Source: Paraburkholderia tagetis
GTDB taxonomy: Bacteria > Pseudomonadota > Gammaproteobacteria > Burkholderiales > Burkholderiaceae
NCBI RefSeq assembly: GCF_022213065.1
Contig: NZ_JAKLJA010000009.1
Coordinates: 124,001-188,000 of the forward strand
Direction of reading: 5' to 3'
Length of the DNA: 64,000 nucleotides
In this document: positions 1 through 8,241 of the stretch, one piece after another
Layout: each line of letters opens with the position of its first letter
How positions within the stretch are numbered: position 1 is the stretch's first letter
Position numbers and translations under genes: made by a program
The notes under the pieces: model-generated
The model's database searches: none
Seen by the model: the letters and a program-made list of their open reading frames with translations, nothing else
Told to the model about the DNA's origin: nothing

Positions 1-497
1 ACAGAAACGCTAATGAACTGCATGGCCTTCCACGCAGCGGAACCCCACTCGCGCTCAAGAATGCGCGAGAATTCCGCCAGTGCATACTGGATGCGCATCT
101 CACCGCCCTTGCCCAGACCCAGACCCGCAGCGCCGCCTCTGTCATCCATAAGCTCGTCGGTGTAGCCCATGAACTTGGGTACCTTGAATGGGGTGCCCAC
201 GCCAGGGATATATGTTGGCGTGGCTCCTCTGCCTTCTTTATCTCTGGTTGCGGCGCGATACAGCTTGGCGACATTCGAAAGGCGCTGTAGCGGCTCGTCG
301 ATGTCAAGATTGTTGCCGGTGCCATCGAAGAAAAACGAGAGCTCGGGGTATAGACGGCACTTGGTATCGCGCAGCGAAAGCGGGCCAGCCTTGTTGGCAG
401 GCGAGAGCAATTCCCCCATTTTTTTTCTGCCGCCCTCCCTTGCAGCGTCGAAGAGTCCATCGTCCGTAATGGGGGCACCAGCTTGGCGTACTGTCAT
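1..497 (-). CDS. Type VI secretion phospholipase effector, Tle1/DUF2235 type (partial, runs off left edge)
   Basis: An open frame starts at an ATG whose first base is 497 and continues without a stop to base 1 (about 165 residues), so only the N-terminus is present. A ribosome site (AAAGGAACC) lies just upstream. The translation begins MTVRQAGAPITDDGLFDAAR and contains LSFFFDGTGNN at about residues 54-64. This FDGTGN motif marks the DUF2235 alpha/beta-hydrolase domain; Tle1-family type VI lipase effectors are known members. The catalytic GxSxG serine would lie outside the window. An A8 run falls in frame at about residue 25. The gene is last in a minus-strand series behind three lipoprotein genes that look like its immunity partners. 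A T6SS role is inferred from the family and the neighbours; no VgrG, PAAR or Hcp gene is visible here. A cytosolic DUF2235 hydrolase is the alternative. Confidence 0.8.
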   Translation of the reverse strand, partial: MTVRQAGAPITDDGLFDAAREGGRKKMGELLSPANKAGPLSLRDTKCRLYPELSFFFDGTGNNLDIDEPLQRLSNVAKLYRAATRDKEGRGATPTYIPGVGTPFKVPKFMGYTDELMDDRGGAAGLGLGKGGEMRIQYALAEFSRILEREWGSAAWKAMQFISVS

Positions 498-518
498 GGC
501 GTAGCGGTTCCTTTGTGG

Positions 519-1046
519 TTATTTGTCGGCACAACCAGATCGATTGGGCGAAAATGCGAGTTCTGCCGTGTCAAGGTTACGCAGGATCACGCAGACGTAG
601 GCGTCGTCCTTCATGGGATCACGGTCGCTGTGAGGGCCGTTGGGTGGGAAATAAGCAGTAACGGTTCGCTGTTCGCGCTTTTTCAGAACGACCTTGGTTT
701 GAGGATCAGACTCTTGGCCCCACGTCCACCGGACTGTCACCGGCTGGCGCCAGTCCTTGAGGCCTGGATAGCAACACGCAGCAGCGCTGCCGCCTGAGTG
801 CTCATCAACATTTCCAGCCCAGTATTTGTCCACGAAGATATTTGTCGCGTACCGGTCCGTATGGTTGACCGGCACCATCGCCATCGCCTGGCCTTCGCTG
901 GCGAAGGGATCATCGGGCAGGGCATGGCCGCAGGCCGAAAGCGCGATCACTGTGCCCACTGCAAGAAAAGTGGTACGCCGGGGCATCGCTAGTGAGCAGG
1001 CTGCGACGAAAGAGTACACAGAAAGGCGCTTTTTCAATCCGGGCAT
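519..1046 (-). CDS. Putative Tle1 immunity lipoprotein, copy A (DUF3304-like)
   Basis: A 175-residue protein. The ATG at 1046 is preceded by AAGGAAA in a stretch shared with the next copy. A hydrophobic segment ends in the lipobox LSAC, so the mature protein begins CGHALPDDPF and should be a lipidated periplasmic protein. A second Met (first base 986) also gives a good lipoprotein signal peptide but has no visible ribosome site. The mature part carries conserved CCYPG, KDWRQPVT and DDAYVCVIL blocks and a C-terminal SGCA. It resembles DUF3304-type lipoproteins that sit beside Tle1 effectors; this is from memory, not a search. It lies 21 bp upstream of the effector and is the most divergent of the three copies. 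The differences cluster between the WTWG motif and the HSD motif. Confidence 0.8.
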   Translation of the reverse strand: MPGLKKRLSVYSFVAACSLAMPRRTTFLAVGTVIALSACGHALPDDPFASEGQAMAMVPVNHTDRYATNIFVDKYWAGNVDEHSGGSAAACCYPGLKDWRQPVTVRWTWGQESDPQTKVVLKKREQRTVTAYFPPNGPHSDRDPMKDDAYVCVILRNLDTAELAFSPNRSGCADK

Positions 1047-1143
1047 AGTCGGATTTCCTTTTTTGTTGACTGCATTGTTAGGCAGCCCGTCGCGATGGCA
1101 ATGGGCCGCAATCGTCGGAGATGGCGTAATGGTTCCTTTGTCG

Positions 1144-1671
1144 CTACCTGTCGGCACAACCAGATCGATTCGGCGAAAATGCGAGTTCTGCCGTGTTGAG
1201 GTCACGCAGGATCACGCAGACGTAGGCATCGTCCTTCATGGGATCGGGATCGCTGTGTGGACCGCCAGACGGGAAGTGCGCAACGACCGTGTGCTGCTCG
1301 TCCGGCATAGTTACGGCATTCGTTTTGGGATCTTCCTCCCAGCCCCATGTCCACCTGATCGTGACGGGCTGACGCCAGTCTTTGAGACCGGGATAGCAGC
1401 ACGCAGCAGCACCACCACCAGCCTGATGCGTTACGTCCCCCGCCCAGTACTTGTCCACGAAGATATTTACCGCGTACCGGTCCGTATGGTTGATCGGTAC
1501 CATTGCCATCGCCTGGCCTTCGCTGACGAAGGGATCATCGGGTAAGGCATGGCCGCAGGCCGAAAGCGCGAACGCTGCGCCCACCGCAAGGACAGTGGTA
1601 CGCGGAGACATCGCCAGTGAGCCGGCAGCGACGAAAGAGTACGCACAAGGGCGCTTTTTCAATTCGTGCAT
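1144..1671 (-). CDS. Putative Tle1 immunity lipoprotein, copy B (DUF3304-like)
   Basis: A 175-residue lipoprotein precursor starting at the ATG at 1671 (start MHELKKRPCAYS, preceded by AAGGAAA). The signal peptide ends LSAC before GHALPDDPF. It is the same length as copy A, and the same intergenic stretch follows it. The mature domain is almost identical to copy C (seven substitutions by eye) and clearly diverged from copy A in the middle of the domain. Periplasmic protection against a lipase that attacks phospholipids is the expected role for a Tli1-type protein; this is inferred from position beside the effector. Tandem immunity copies may widen protection against variant effectors or raise dosage. 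Confidence 0.8.
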   Translation of the reverse strand: MHELKKRPCAYSFVAAGSLAMSPRTTVLAVGAAFALSACGHALPDDPFVSEGQAMAMVPINHTDRYAVNIFVDKYWAGDVTHQAGGGAAACCYPGLKDWRQPVTIRWTWGWEEDPKTNAVTMPDEQHTVVAHFPSGGPHSDPDPMKDDAYVCVILRDLNTAELAFSPNRSGCADR

Positions 1672-1767
1672 AGTCGGATTTCCTTCTTGTTGACTGCATC
1701 GGTAGGTAGCCAGTAGCGATGGCAACGGGCCGCAATCATGGGAGATGGTGTACCGGTTCCTTTGTTG

Positions 1768-2355
1768 TTATCTGCTGGCACAACCAGACGCTGAAGGCGA
1801 AAATCTGAGTTCCGCTGTATTCAGATCGCGCAGGATCACGCAGACGTAGGCATCGTCCTTCATGGGATCACGGTCGCTGTGTGGACCGCCGGAGGGGAAG
1901 TGCGCAACGACCGTGTGCGGCTCGTCCGGCATAGTCACGGCATTCGTTTTGGGATCTTCCTCCCAGCCCCACGTCCACCTGATTGTGACGGGCTGACGCC
2001 AGTCCTTGAGACCGGGATAGCAGCACGCAGCGGCACCACCACCAGCCTGATGCGTTACGTTCCCCGCCCAGTACTTGTCCACGAAGATATTTACCGCGTA
2101 CCGGTCCGTATGGTTGATCGGCACCATTGCCATCGCCTGGCCTTCGCTGACGAAGGGATCATCGGGTAAGGCATGGCCGCAGGCTGAAAGCGCTACGGCT
2201 GTTCCAACCGCCAGTGCGGCGGTATGCAGAGACTTCGCCGAACGTGCAAATGCGGCTTTGAACCACGTAAGGCGGCGGGGAATAACTACTGGAAGCTTGC
2301 GGAACACATCCCGGTGATATGCCTGCCGTCCGCGTATGGCTTGCAGGTCCGCCAT
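1768..2355 (-). CDS. Putative Tle1 immunity lipoprotein, copy C, with a different N-terminus
   Basis: A 195-residue protein starting at the ATG at 2355, with a strong ribosome site (AAGGAGGTC) just upstream. The first 45 residues or so (starting MADLQAIRGRQAYHRDV) are unrelated to copies A and B, giving a longer basic n-region before the hydrophobic core. From LAVGT..ALSAC onward the sequence returns to the shared form and is nearly identical to copy B. It is the first gene of the cluster to be transcribed, so any promoter should lie in 2356-2713. The mosaic structure suggests recombination or gene conversion at the signal-peptide boundary. It could be the founder copy or a later hybrid; the sequence alone does not decide. 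Confidence 0.78.
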   Translation of the reverse strand: MADLQAIRGRQAYHRDVFRKLPVVIPRRLTWFKAAFARSAKSLHTAALAVGTAVALSACGHALPDDPFVSEGQAMAMVPINHTDRYAVNIFVDKYWAGNVTHQAGGGAAACCYPGLKDWRQPVTIRWTWGWEEDPKTNAVTMPDEPHTVVAHFPSGGPHSDRDPMKDDAYVCVILRDLNTAELRFSPSASGCASR

Positions 2356-2713
2356 GGGCTGACCTCCTTGCTGATTGTCTCGGATGGGACGCAGCCATGT
2401 ACCTCGGGATTGCAGGATGATAGGAGGCCGCAATATGGGGCTAATTCCGCCCTTGAAGGCTTTTACCGTGCGAGCACCGTCGATTCAATTCAGCAAAGTC
2501 TGAAAACTCATCGCTTATTATCAGGACGCAAGTCGCTGGCGAACTATCCGTCTCGGTACAGCCATCCGGCGGGTGGATAACGTACCCATCGGCATCGTTG
2601 CGACCTACCTCATACACGTCGCTACGGCTGCCGGTGACATCGTTCGACGGTGGCTTGGAAAGCCGCACCGGACTTTGTTCGGAGATCAGCGGAACGGAAT
2701 ATTAGCCCCGCCG
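2356..2713. other. Gene-free gap between the lipase cassette and ruvC
   Basis: About 360 bp with no convincing gene. It should contain the promoter of the minus-strand immunity-effector cluster and the downstream end of ruvC. It looks less GC-rich than the core genes. The only open frame of note (minus strand, 2441-2668, 75 residues) has no recognisable motif and no clear ribosome site. Confidence 0.6.
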
Positions 2714-3256
2714 TTACCCAATCAACCGCCCGCGCCGCACGCGCACGCCCTTCTTCGCGAGCGTGGGCGCGATGCCGCCGAGCGTCGCGAGCGCGTCGCC
2801 GCTGTGCGCGTGGCAGATCGCCATGCCGAGTGCGTCGGCGGCATCGGTGCCAGGCGTGCCCGTGAGGCTCAAGAGGCGCACGACCATCTGCTGCATCTGC
2901 TCCTTGGTCGCGCGGCCATAGCCCACCACGGCCTGCTTCAGTTGCAGCGCGGTGTATTCGGCCACCGGCACGCCGCCCGAAACGAGCCCGCAGATCGCCG
3001 CGCCGCGCGCCTGGCCGAGCAGCAATGTCGACTGCGGATTGACGTTGACAAAGACTTTTTCGATGGCCGCCTGGTCGGGCGCGTGCTGGCGGATCAGCGT
3101 GGAGACGCCTTCGAAGATGGTGCCGAGGCGCGTGGGCAGATCGGCATCGGCAGTGCGGATGACGCCGCTTGCGACATACGTGAGCTGATGGCCGTGACGC
3201 TCGATCACGCCGAAGCCGGTCACGCGCAAGCCGGGGTCGATGCCGAGAATTCTCAT
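2714..3256 (-). CDS. ruvC: Holliday junction endodeoxyribonuclease RuvC
   Basis: A 180-residue protein, the normal RuvC length, starting at the ATG at 3256 ([17 protein letters not shown]). It resolves Holliday junctions with RuvAB during recombinational repair. The first acidic metal ligand is in GIDPG; the next is the E of [11 protein letters not shown] at about residues 66-76; the last pair is in the [14 protein letters not shown] stretch. The reading frame stays open upstream to 3469, but those residues match no RuvC and the frame crosses the purH terminator. It follows purH in the same direction. ruvA and ruvB are not found downstream; the lipase cassette is there instead. Confidence 0.95.
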   Translation of the reverse strand: MRILGIDPGLRVTGFGVIERHGHQLTYVASGVIRTADADLPTRLGTIFEGVSTLIRQHAPDQAAIEKVFVNVNPQSTLLLGQARGAAICGLVSGGVPVAEYTALQLKQAVVGYGRATKEQMQQMVVRLLSLTGTPGTDAADALGMAICHAHSGDALATLGGIAPTLAKKGVRVRRGRLIG

Positions 3257-3361
3257 GAAATGCGGGAAAAACGGGTGTGCCTGGAATGTGCCTGCGATGG
3301 TACAACGAACGGCACAGGGGCCGCGAGCCTCGATGCATGAGGCGCCGGGCGCGCGCGGCGA

Positions 3362-3400
3362 AGAAAAAAGCCCGCGGGACGTCCGTCCAGCGGGCTTTGC
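3362..3400 (-). terminator. Rho-independent terminator of purH
   Basis: A hairpin with 7-bp arms AGCCCGC / GCGGGCT (3370-3376 and 3391-3397). Read on the minus strand it is followed by a run of T. It lies about 90 bp behind the purH stop and before ruvC, so ruvC probably has its own promoter or depends on readthrough. Confidence 0.75.
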
Positions 3401-3485
3401 GGCGAGGCGGCAGCGTGTGCAAAACGCGTGCAAAACGCGTGTAAAACGCGCGCCGCTCCCGGCCATCAATGAAGATCGATGACGA

Positions 3486-5051
3486 TCAGTGACGGAAGTG
3501 GCGGAAGCCCGTCATCACCATGGCGATGTTGTGCTCGTCGGCGGCGGCGATCACTTCGTCGTCGCGCATCGAGCCGCCCGGCTGGATCACGCAGGTCGCG
3601 CCCGCGTTGACCACCACGTCGAGGCCGTCACGGAACGGGAAGAACGCGTCCGACGCGACTGCCGTGCCCGCGAGCTTGAGACCTGCGTTTTCGGCCTTGA
3701 TGCTGGCGATGCGCGCCGAGTCCACGCGGCTCATCTGGCCCGCGCCCACGCCCATCGTCATGCCGTTCGCGCAGAACACGATGGCGTTGGACTTCACGAA
3801 CTTCGCGACGCGCCATGCGAACATCAGATCGTCCATTTCCTTCGGAGTGGGGTGGCGCTTGGTCACCACGCGCAGTTCGTGCGGCTGCACGTTCTTCGCG
3901 TCGAGCGATTGCACCAGCAAGCCGCCGCCCACGCGCTTCAGATCGAACGTGTTATGGCCTTCGCCCAAGGCGATTTCGAGCAGACGCACATTCTGCTTCG
4001 CCGCGAACACGGCCTTGGCGGCGTCCGAGAACGACGGCGCGATCAGCACTTCGACGAACTGCTTCGACACGGCCTGCGCAGCCGCTTCGTCCACTTCGCG
4101 GTTGAACGCGATGATGCCGCCGAACGCCGAGGTCGGATCGGTCTGGAACGCCTTCGAATACGCCTCGTGCGCGTTCGCGCCCACGGCCACGCCGCACGGA
4201 TTCGCGTGCTTGATGATCACGCAGGCCGGCGCGTCGAAGGTCTTCACGCATTCCCAGGCGGCGTCCGAGTCGGCGATGTTGTTGTACGAGAGCTCTTTGC
4301 CCTGGATCTGCGTGTAGTTCGCGAGCGCGCCAGCCGGCGCTTGCAGGTCGCGGTAGAACGCGGCGCTCTGGTGCGGGTTCTCGCCGTAGCGCAGGTCCTG
4401 GACCTTGTCGAACGCGAGGTTCAGCACGGCCGGGTAGGTGTTGCGCGACTTGTGCTCGAGCGCTTCAGTGAGGCTCGTGAGGTAGTTCGTGATCGCGCCG
4501 TCGTACTGCGCCGTGTGCGAGAACACCTTGGTCGCGAGGCGGAAGTTGGTGGCGTAGCTCACGGTGTTGCCGTTCGCGCGCATCTCTTCCAACACCTTCG
4601 CGTAGTCGGCGGGGTCGACCACGACGGTCACGTCGCGGTGGTTCTTCGCCGCCGAGCGCAGCATGGTCGGGCCGCCGATGTCGATGTTCTCGATCGCGTC
4701 TTCCAGCGAGCACTCTTCCTTCGAGATCGTCTGGACGAACGGGTAGAGGTTCACGACCAGCAGGTCGATCGTCGGAATGTCGTGCTTTTGGAGCGCGGCC
4801 ATGTGCTCGGGCAGGTCGCGGCGCGCAAGGATGCCGCCGTGAACCTTCGGGTGCAGCGTCTTCACGCGCCCATCGAGCATTTCCGGGAAGCCGGTGTAAT
4901 CGGCTACTTCGGTGACGGAGAGACCTGCGTCCGCGAGCAGTTTCGCGGTGCCGCCGGTCGACAGGATCTTGACGCCGAGGTCGGACAGCGATTTCGCGAA
5001 ATCGACGATACCGGCCTTGTCGGAGACGGAGATGAGCGCTTGCTTGATCAT
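3486..5051 (-). CDS. purH: Bifunctional AICAR formyltransferase / IMP cyclohydrolase PurH
   Basis: A 521-residue protein starting at the ATG at 5051 ([15 protein letters not shown]). It performs the last two steps of purine synthesis: transfer of a formyl group to AICAR and ring closure to IMP. The N-terminal MGS-like cyclohydrolase domain has LSTGGTA and [16 protein letters not shown] at about residues 30-70. The C-terminal formyltransferase domain has [10 protein letters not shown] and ends [20 protein letters not shown], both typical. The frame remains open upstream to 5417, but that extension overlaps fis in another frame and is not used. It is downstream of dusB-fis in the same direction and closed by its own terminator. 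Confidence 0.97.
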   Translation of the reverse strand: MIKQALISVSDKAGIVDFAKSLSDLGVKILSTGGTAKLLADAGLSVTEVADYTGFPEMLDGRVKTLHPKVHGGILARRDLPEHMAALQKHDIPTIDLLVVNLYPFVQTISKEECSLEDAIENIDIGGPTMLRSAAKNHRDVTVVVDPADYAKVLEEMRANGNTVSYATNFRLATKVFSHTAQYDGAITNYLTSLTEALEHKSRNTYPAVLNLAFDKVQDLRYGENPHQSAAFYRDLQAPAGALANYTQIQGKELSYNNIADSDAAWECVKTFDAPACVIIKHANPCGVAVGANAHEAYSKAFQTDPTSAFGGIIAFNREVDEAAAQAVSKQFVEVLIAPSFSDAAKAVFAAKQNVRLLEIALGEGHNTFDLKRVGGGLLVQSLDAKNVQPHELRVVTKRHPTPKEMDDLMFAWRVAKFVKSNAIVFCANGMTMGVGAGQMSRVDSARIASIKAENAGLKLAGTAVASDAFFPFRDGLDVVVNAGATCVIQPGGSMRDDEVIAAADEHNIAMVMTGFRHFRH

Positions 5052-5149
5052 GATGGGGGGGAGAAGTTGCCGAGGGATCGAGGAGTCCGCGCCAGAAGTC
5101 CAGTACCAGTGCCGTCCGTAAGAGCGGTGACGGTCGTTACAGCGGGCCG

Positions 5150-5383
5150 TTACAGCAGGCCGTGCTGCTGAAGCTTCTTGCGCAGCGTGTTGCGGTTGAT
5201 GCCGAGATACTCGGCGGCCAGCGACTGGTTGCCGCCTGCCTGCTCGAGCACCACCTCGAGCATCGGTTTTTCGACGCACGCCATCACCATTTCGTAGACG
5301 TCGTGCGGGTTGCTGCCGTCGAGATCCTGGAAGTACATGCCCAGGCTCTCGCGGACGGATTGTTCGATGTTGTGCTTGCTCAT
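5150..5383 (-). CDS. fis: Fis-family nucleoid-associated transcriptional regulator
   Basis: A 77-residue protein starting at the ATG at 5383. Fis bends DNA and influences rRNA transcription, recombination and chromosome structure. The C-terminal half ([20 protein letters not shown]) is the classical Fis-type helix-turn-helix; the protein ends QQHGLL. It is shorter than the 98 residues of E. coli Fis, as is usual in beta-proteobacteria. Its ATG overlaps the dusB stop by four bases (ATGA), so the two are translationally coupled, as in the conserved dusB-fis operon. Confidence 0.93.
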   Translation of the reverse strand: MSKHNIEQSVRESLGMYFQDLDGSNPHDVYEMVMACVEKPMLEVVLEQAGGNQSLAAEYLGINRNTLRKKLQQHGLL

Positions 5384-6444
5384 GCTGCCAGTCGATCGGT
5401 GGGTTCGCGCTCGCCATCCGTGCCGTTCTCGTCGTCGACGTAGACGAGGCGCTCGGAAACGGCCTTTTGCTCGTCGAAGAACTGGTTGACGGCGGCGAGT
5501 TGGTCGCGTGTGGTGTCCAGCGTGTTCATGCGATGCCGGAACGCATTGGCGCCGCAAAGGCCGCGAGTGTACCAGCCGATATGCTTGCGCGCAGTACGCA
5601 CGCCCGTAAACTCGCCATAAAACGCGTAGTGGTCCTCCAGATGCTCGTTCATGATCGTCTGGATTTCATCCACGCGCGGGGGCGGCAGCAGCTCGCCCGT
5701 GACGAGAAAGTGCTCGATCTCGCGAAAGAGCCACGGGCGCCCCTGCGCGGCGCGGCCGATCATGATGGCGTCCGCGCCCGTGAAGGCGAGCACGTCGCGT
5801 GCCTTTTGCGGCTTCGTGATGTCGCCATTGGCAACCACCGGGATGCCCGCCGCGGCTTTGACCGCCGCAATCGTTTCGTATTCCGCGTCGCCGTGATAGA
5901 GATCGGCGCGCGTACGCCCATGCATGGTGAGCATGGAAATGCCGCTTTCCTCCGCAATCCGCGCGATGGTGAGCGCGTTGCGGTGCTCGCGGTCCCAGCC
6001 CGTGCGAATCTTGAGCGTGACGGGCACGGCGTCGGGGCCGATGCCCACGGCGTCCACCACGGCCTTCACGATGCGCGCGACAAGCGGCTCGTTTTGCAGC
6101 AGCGCGGAGCCGGCCGCCACGTTGCAGACCTTCTTGGCCGGGCAGCCCATGTTGATGTCGATGATCTGCGCGCCGTTGGCGACGTTATAGCGCGCCGCTT
6201 CGGCCATCATCTCCGGGTCGGCGCCGGCGATCTGCACGGCGATGGGCTCGACCTCGCCCGCGTGGTTGGCGCGGCGCATGGTCTTCTCGCTTTTCCAGAG
6301 CTGCGCGTTGGATGCAACCATCTCCGAGACTGCGTAGCCCGCGCCCAGGCGCTTGCACAACTGACGGAACGGCCGGTCCGTGACGCCCGCCATGGGGGCG
6401 ACGAACAGGTTGTTGCGCAGGGTGTGACGGCCAATTGTGAACAT
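5380..6444 (-). CDS. dusB: tRNA-dihydrouridine synthase DusB
   Basis: A 354-residue FMN-dependent enzyme that reduces uridines in the tRNA D-loop. Family signatures are present: [20 protein letters not shown] near the N-terminus, [10 protein letters not shown] with the catalytic Cys at about residue 101, [20 protein letters not shown] and the FMN phosphate loop [10 protein letters not shown]. The last 25 residues or so form a charged tail ([12 protein letters not shown]) beyond the usual family end. The start at 6444 ([12 protein letters not shown]) fits the family. The stop overlaps the fis start. Confidence 0.95.
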   Translation of the reverse strand: MFTIGRHTLRNNLFVAPMAGVTDRPFRQLCKRLGAGYAVSEMVASNAQLWKSEKTMRRANHAGEVEPIAVQIAGADPEMMAEAARYNVANGAQIIDINMGCPAKKVCNVAAGSALLQNEPLVARIVKAVVDAVGIGPDAVPVTLKIRTGWDREHRNALTIARIAEESGISMLTMHGRTRADLYHGDAEYETIAAVKAAAGIPVVANGDITKPQKARDVLAFTGADAIMIGRAAQGRPWLFREIEHFLVTGELLPPPRVDEIQTIMNEHLEDHYAFYGEFTGVRTARKHIGWYTRGLCGANAFRHRMNTLDTTRDQLAAVNQFFDEQKAVSERLVYVDDENGTDGEREPTDRLAA

Positions 6445-6668
6445 GTTGCGCGGACGAAAGCGGGAGGGCGCCCGGCGGGCTTCGACGGGTGTCGAAGGCG
6501 TTGGCGCGGCTGCGGCTCGAAAAGGGGAAACGCGTATTTTAGCGTTAACGAGATGGGTGGTCTCGGCTTGCGGACCCTGGTGTTGTTTGAGGCTTAACGC
6601 CTTCTTATCGAAACGCGATTCGACCCTTTCCTTTGCGAGCAGTGAATCGGCGGCGCCGATTGGTCATA

Positions 6669-8090
6669 TCAATTCCGCTGCCCGAACATCATCTGCCGCG
6701 CGAGTGCCGTCTTGACCGGCGGCGCGAACTCGAGCGCCGTGAGCGCGAGGCCGCGCAGCGCCGCGAGCGGCGCGAAGTCGATGGTGAACAGGCGCGCGAG
6801 GGTGTCCGTCGCACCGATCGTCATGCGACGGTCGAAGGCGCGGCGGCCCGCGAAGTCGGCGAGTGCGAGCGGCGTGGCGCCGTGCTGGGCGAGGGCATCG
6901 GCGAGCGCGTGGGCGTCGCGCAGGCCGAGATTCAGACCTTGGCCGGCCACGGGATGCAGCGTTTGTGCCGCGTTGCCCACAGCCGCGATGCGGTTGTGGC
7001 CCGAAACCAGCGTGTCGAGTGCGTTCAGACCGAGCGGAAATGCCGCGCGGCCATGTATCTGCGTGAAGCGGCCCATTCGCGGGCCGAAGGCGGCGCCGAG
7101 CTCGGCGAGGAAATCGCCGTCGGAAAGCTGCGCGCGACGCTCGGCCTCGAGCGGCGACGAGCACCACACTAGCGCGTAGTCCGCGCCGCGCACGCCGCCC
7201 ATCGGCAAAAGCGCGATCGGGCCTTCATTCGTGAAGCGCTCCCAGGCCACGTGCGGCTGCGGCGCCGAAACCGTCACCACGCCGACCAGTGCGGTCTGGC
7301 CGTAGTCGCGGGTGCGCTTCGGGGCGTGTTTCTGGTCATGGTTGGGCGTTTGTCCGGCTGCGGCGTGCTCGTGTGCGTGATCGTGCGCGTCCACGTCCGC
7401 GTCCGTGGCGGAGCCGGCTTCGCTCGAAGCGCTGGCGGATGCCGCGTGGTCTACCTCGGCGGCCCAATCGCGCATGGCCGATTCGTCTTGTTCCTCGTCC
7501 AGATCCGCCTCGGTACGCCGCGGTTTGTGCGCGGCCGGCGTTCGATAGAGCCCGCCTTCCGCGTTCACGAGAATGCGCGTGTGCAGCGTGCGCGCGACGC
7601 CCGCGCTTTGCACGGACAACGTCACGCGGTCGTGCTCGACGACCGGCTCGTGCGCATGCGTGTGATGGAGCCAGTGCACGCGCGTGCCGCGCACCGCGTG
7701 CGCGAGCGACTGCACGATCGCGCCATAGCGCGCGACATAGCCGAGTGCGGGCAGGTCGTAGTCGTGCCGGTCGATGAGCGTGCGGCCGAAGCGGCCGCGC
7801 TGCGAGACGTGGATGCGTTCGATGGGCGTCGCGTCCTGCGGCCACGCGAGCGCCTGCAGCAGCGTGCGGCTGCCCTGCGAGACGGCAATCGCGCGCGGGT
7901 CGCCGGCGCTGTCGTCCGGCTCGCGCGCGTCGATCAGCGCGACCGAGAGCGCCGCCGTCGCGCTGCGCCGCGCGAGCCAGCCGGCGAGCGCGAGCCCGAC
8001 CGGCCCCGCGCCGACGATGACGACGTCGTACTCGCTGGGCGCGTGCCCGGTTCCGCTCGTGGTCCCGCTTGTTGCGTTCACTGCATTCAT
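6669..8090 (-). CDS. ubiH: UbiH/UbiF/COQ6-family FAD monooxygenase (ubiquinone biosynthesis) with a long low-complexity insert
   Basis: A 473-residue flavoprotein. It begins with a dinucleotide-binding fold (VVIVGAGPVGLALAGWLARR) at about residues 23-42, has a DPRAIAVS motif at about 65-72 and ends with the second FAD motif GNAAQTLHPVAGQGLNLGLR. Members hydroxylate the ubiquinone ring; which position this one acts on cannot be read from sequence, so the symbol is provisional. Typical members have about 390 residues. The extra length is largely an Asp/His/Ala/Ser-rich segment at about 185-262 between the substrate-domain strands, ending just before the conserved RDYGQTA. It follows pepP in the same direction; a 19-G run lies in the 151-bp gap in front of it. 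Confidence 0.88.
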   Translation of the reverse strand: MNAVNATSGTTSGTGHAPSEYDVVIVGAGPVGLALAGWLARRSATAALSVALIDAREPDDSAGDPRAIAVSQGSRTLLQALAWPQDATPIERIHVSQRGRFGRTLIDRHDYDLPALGYVARYGAIVQSLAHAVRGTRVHWLHHTHAHEPVVEHDRVTLSVQSAGVARTLHTRILVNAEGGLYRTPAAHKPRRTEADLDEEQDESAMRDWAAEVDHAASASASSEAGSATDADVDAHDHAHEHAAAGQTPNHDQKHAPKRTRDYGQTALVGVVTVSAPQPHVAWERFTNEGPIALLPMGGVRGADYALVWCSSPLEAERRAQLSDGDFLAELGAAFGPRMGRFTQIHGRAAFPLGLNALDTLVSGHNRIAAVGNAAQTLHPVAGQGLNLGLRDAHALADALAQHGATPLALADFAGRRAFDRRMTIGATDTLARLFTIDFAPLAALRGLALTALEFAPPVKTALARQMMFGQRN

Positions 8091-8176
8091 GTCGCTGCGT
8101 TCAGTTCAGATCGTTGGCTTTTTTGCTGCGCGCTCGAGCGTGCTTGTGCGTGCTTATGCGCGTGCGGCGGCTCGCC

Positions 8177-8195
8177 GGGGGGGGGGGGGGGGGGG
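8177..8195. repeat. Homopolymer run of 19 G
   Basis: Nineteen consecutive G on the plus strand (C on the minus strand), in the gap between the pepP stop and the ubiH start, about 87 bp in front of the ubiH ATG on the transcribed strand. Runs of this length are prone to replication slippage and to sequencing error. It is outside annotated coding sequence, so a length change would affect promoter or leader spacing rather than a reading frame. Confidence 0.9.
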
Positions 8196-8241
8196 CGCGT
8201 GCCGCTCGCGCGACTCATGCCGCTCACGTAAATCGAGTGGC

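Larger units (their letters stand above)
519..2230 (-). repeat. Tandem triplication, unit about 625 bp (immunity gene plus spacer)
   Basis: The three lipoprotein genes end at 519, 1144 and 1768, spacings of 625 and 624 bp. The spacers are repeated too: both internal spacers keep a TTGACTGCAT-like stretch, GGGCCGCAATC and a GGTTCCTTTG block. That block matches the ribosome-site region of the effector gene (491-515). The repeat therefore covers gene plus spacer rather than the coding region alone. Copy C keeps the repeat only up to about 2230. Confidence 0.85.

Noticed and set aside
304..534. 76-residue minus frame overlapping the effector start
   Set aside because: It is a different frame over the effector gene, which has the DUF2235 motif and a ribosome site; this frame is a shadow.
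2441..2668. 75-residue minus-strand frame upstream of the immunity genes
   Set aside because: No recognisable motif, no clear ribosome site, and a composition unlike nearby genes; probably non-coding promoter DNA.
3489..5171. Long plus-strand frame opposite purH (560 residues)
   Set aside because: Artefact of high GC with Arg/Val/Ala-rich translation; purH on the minus strand is certain.
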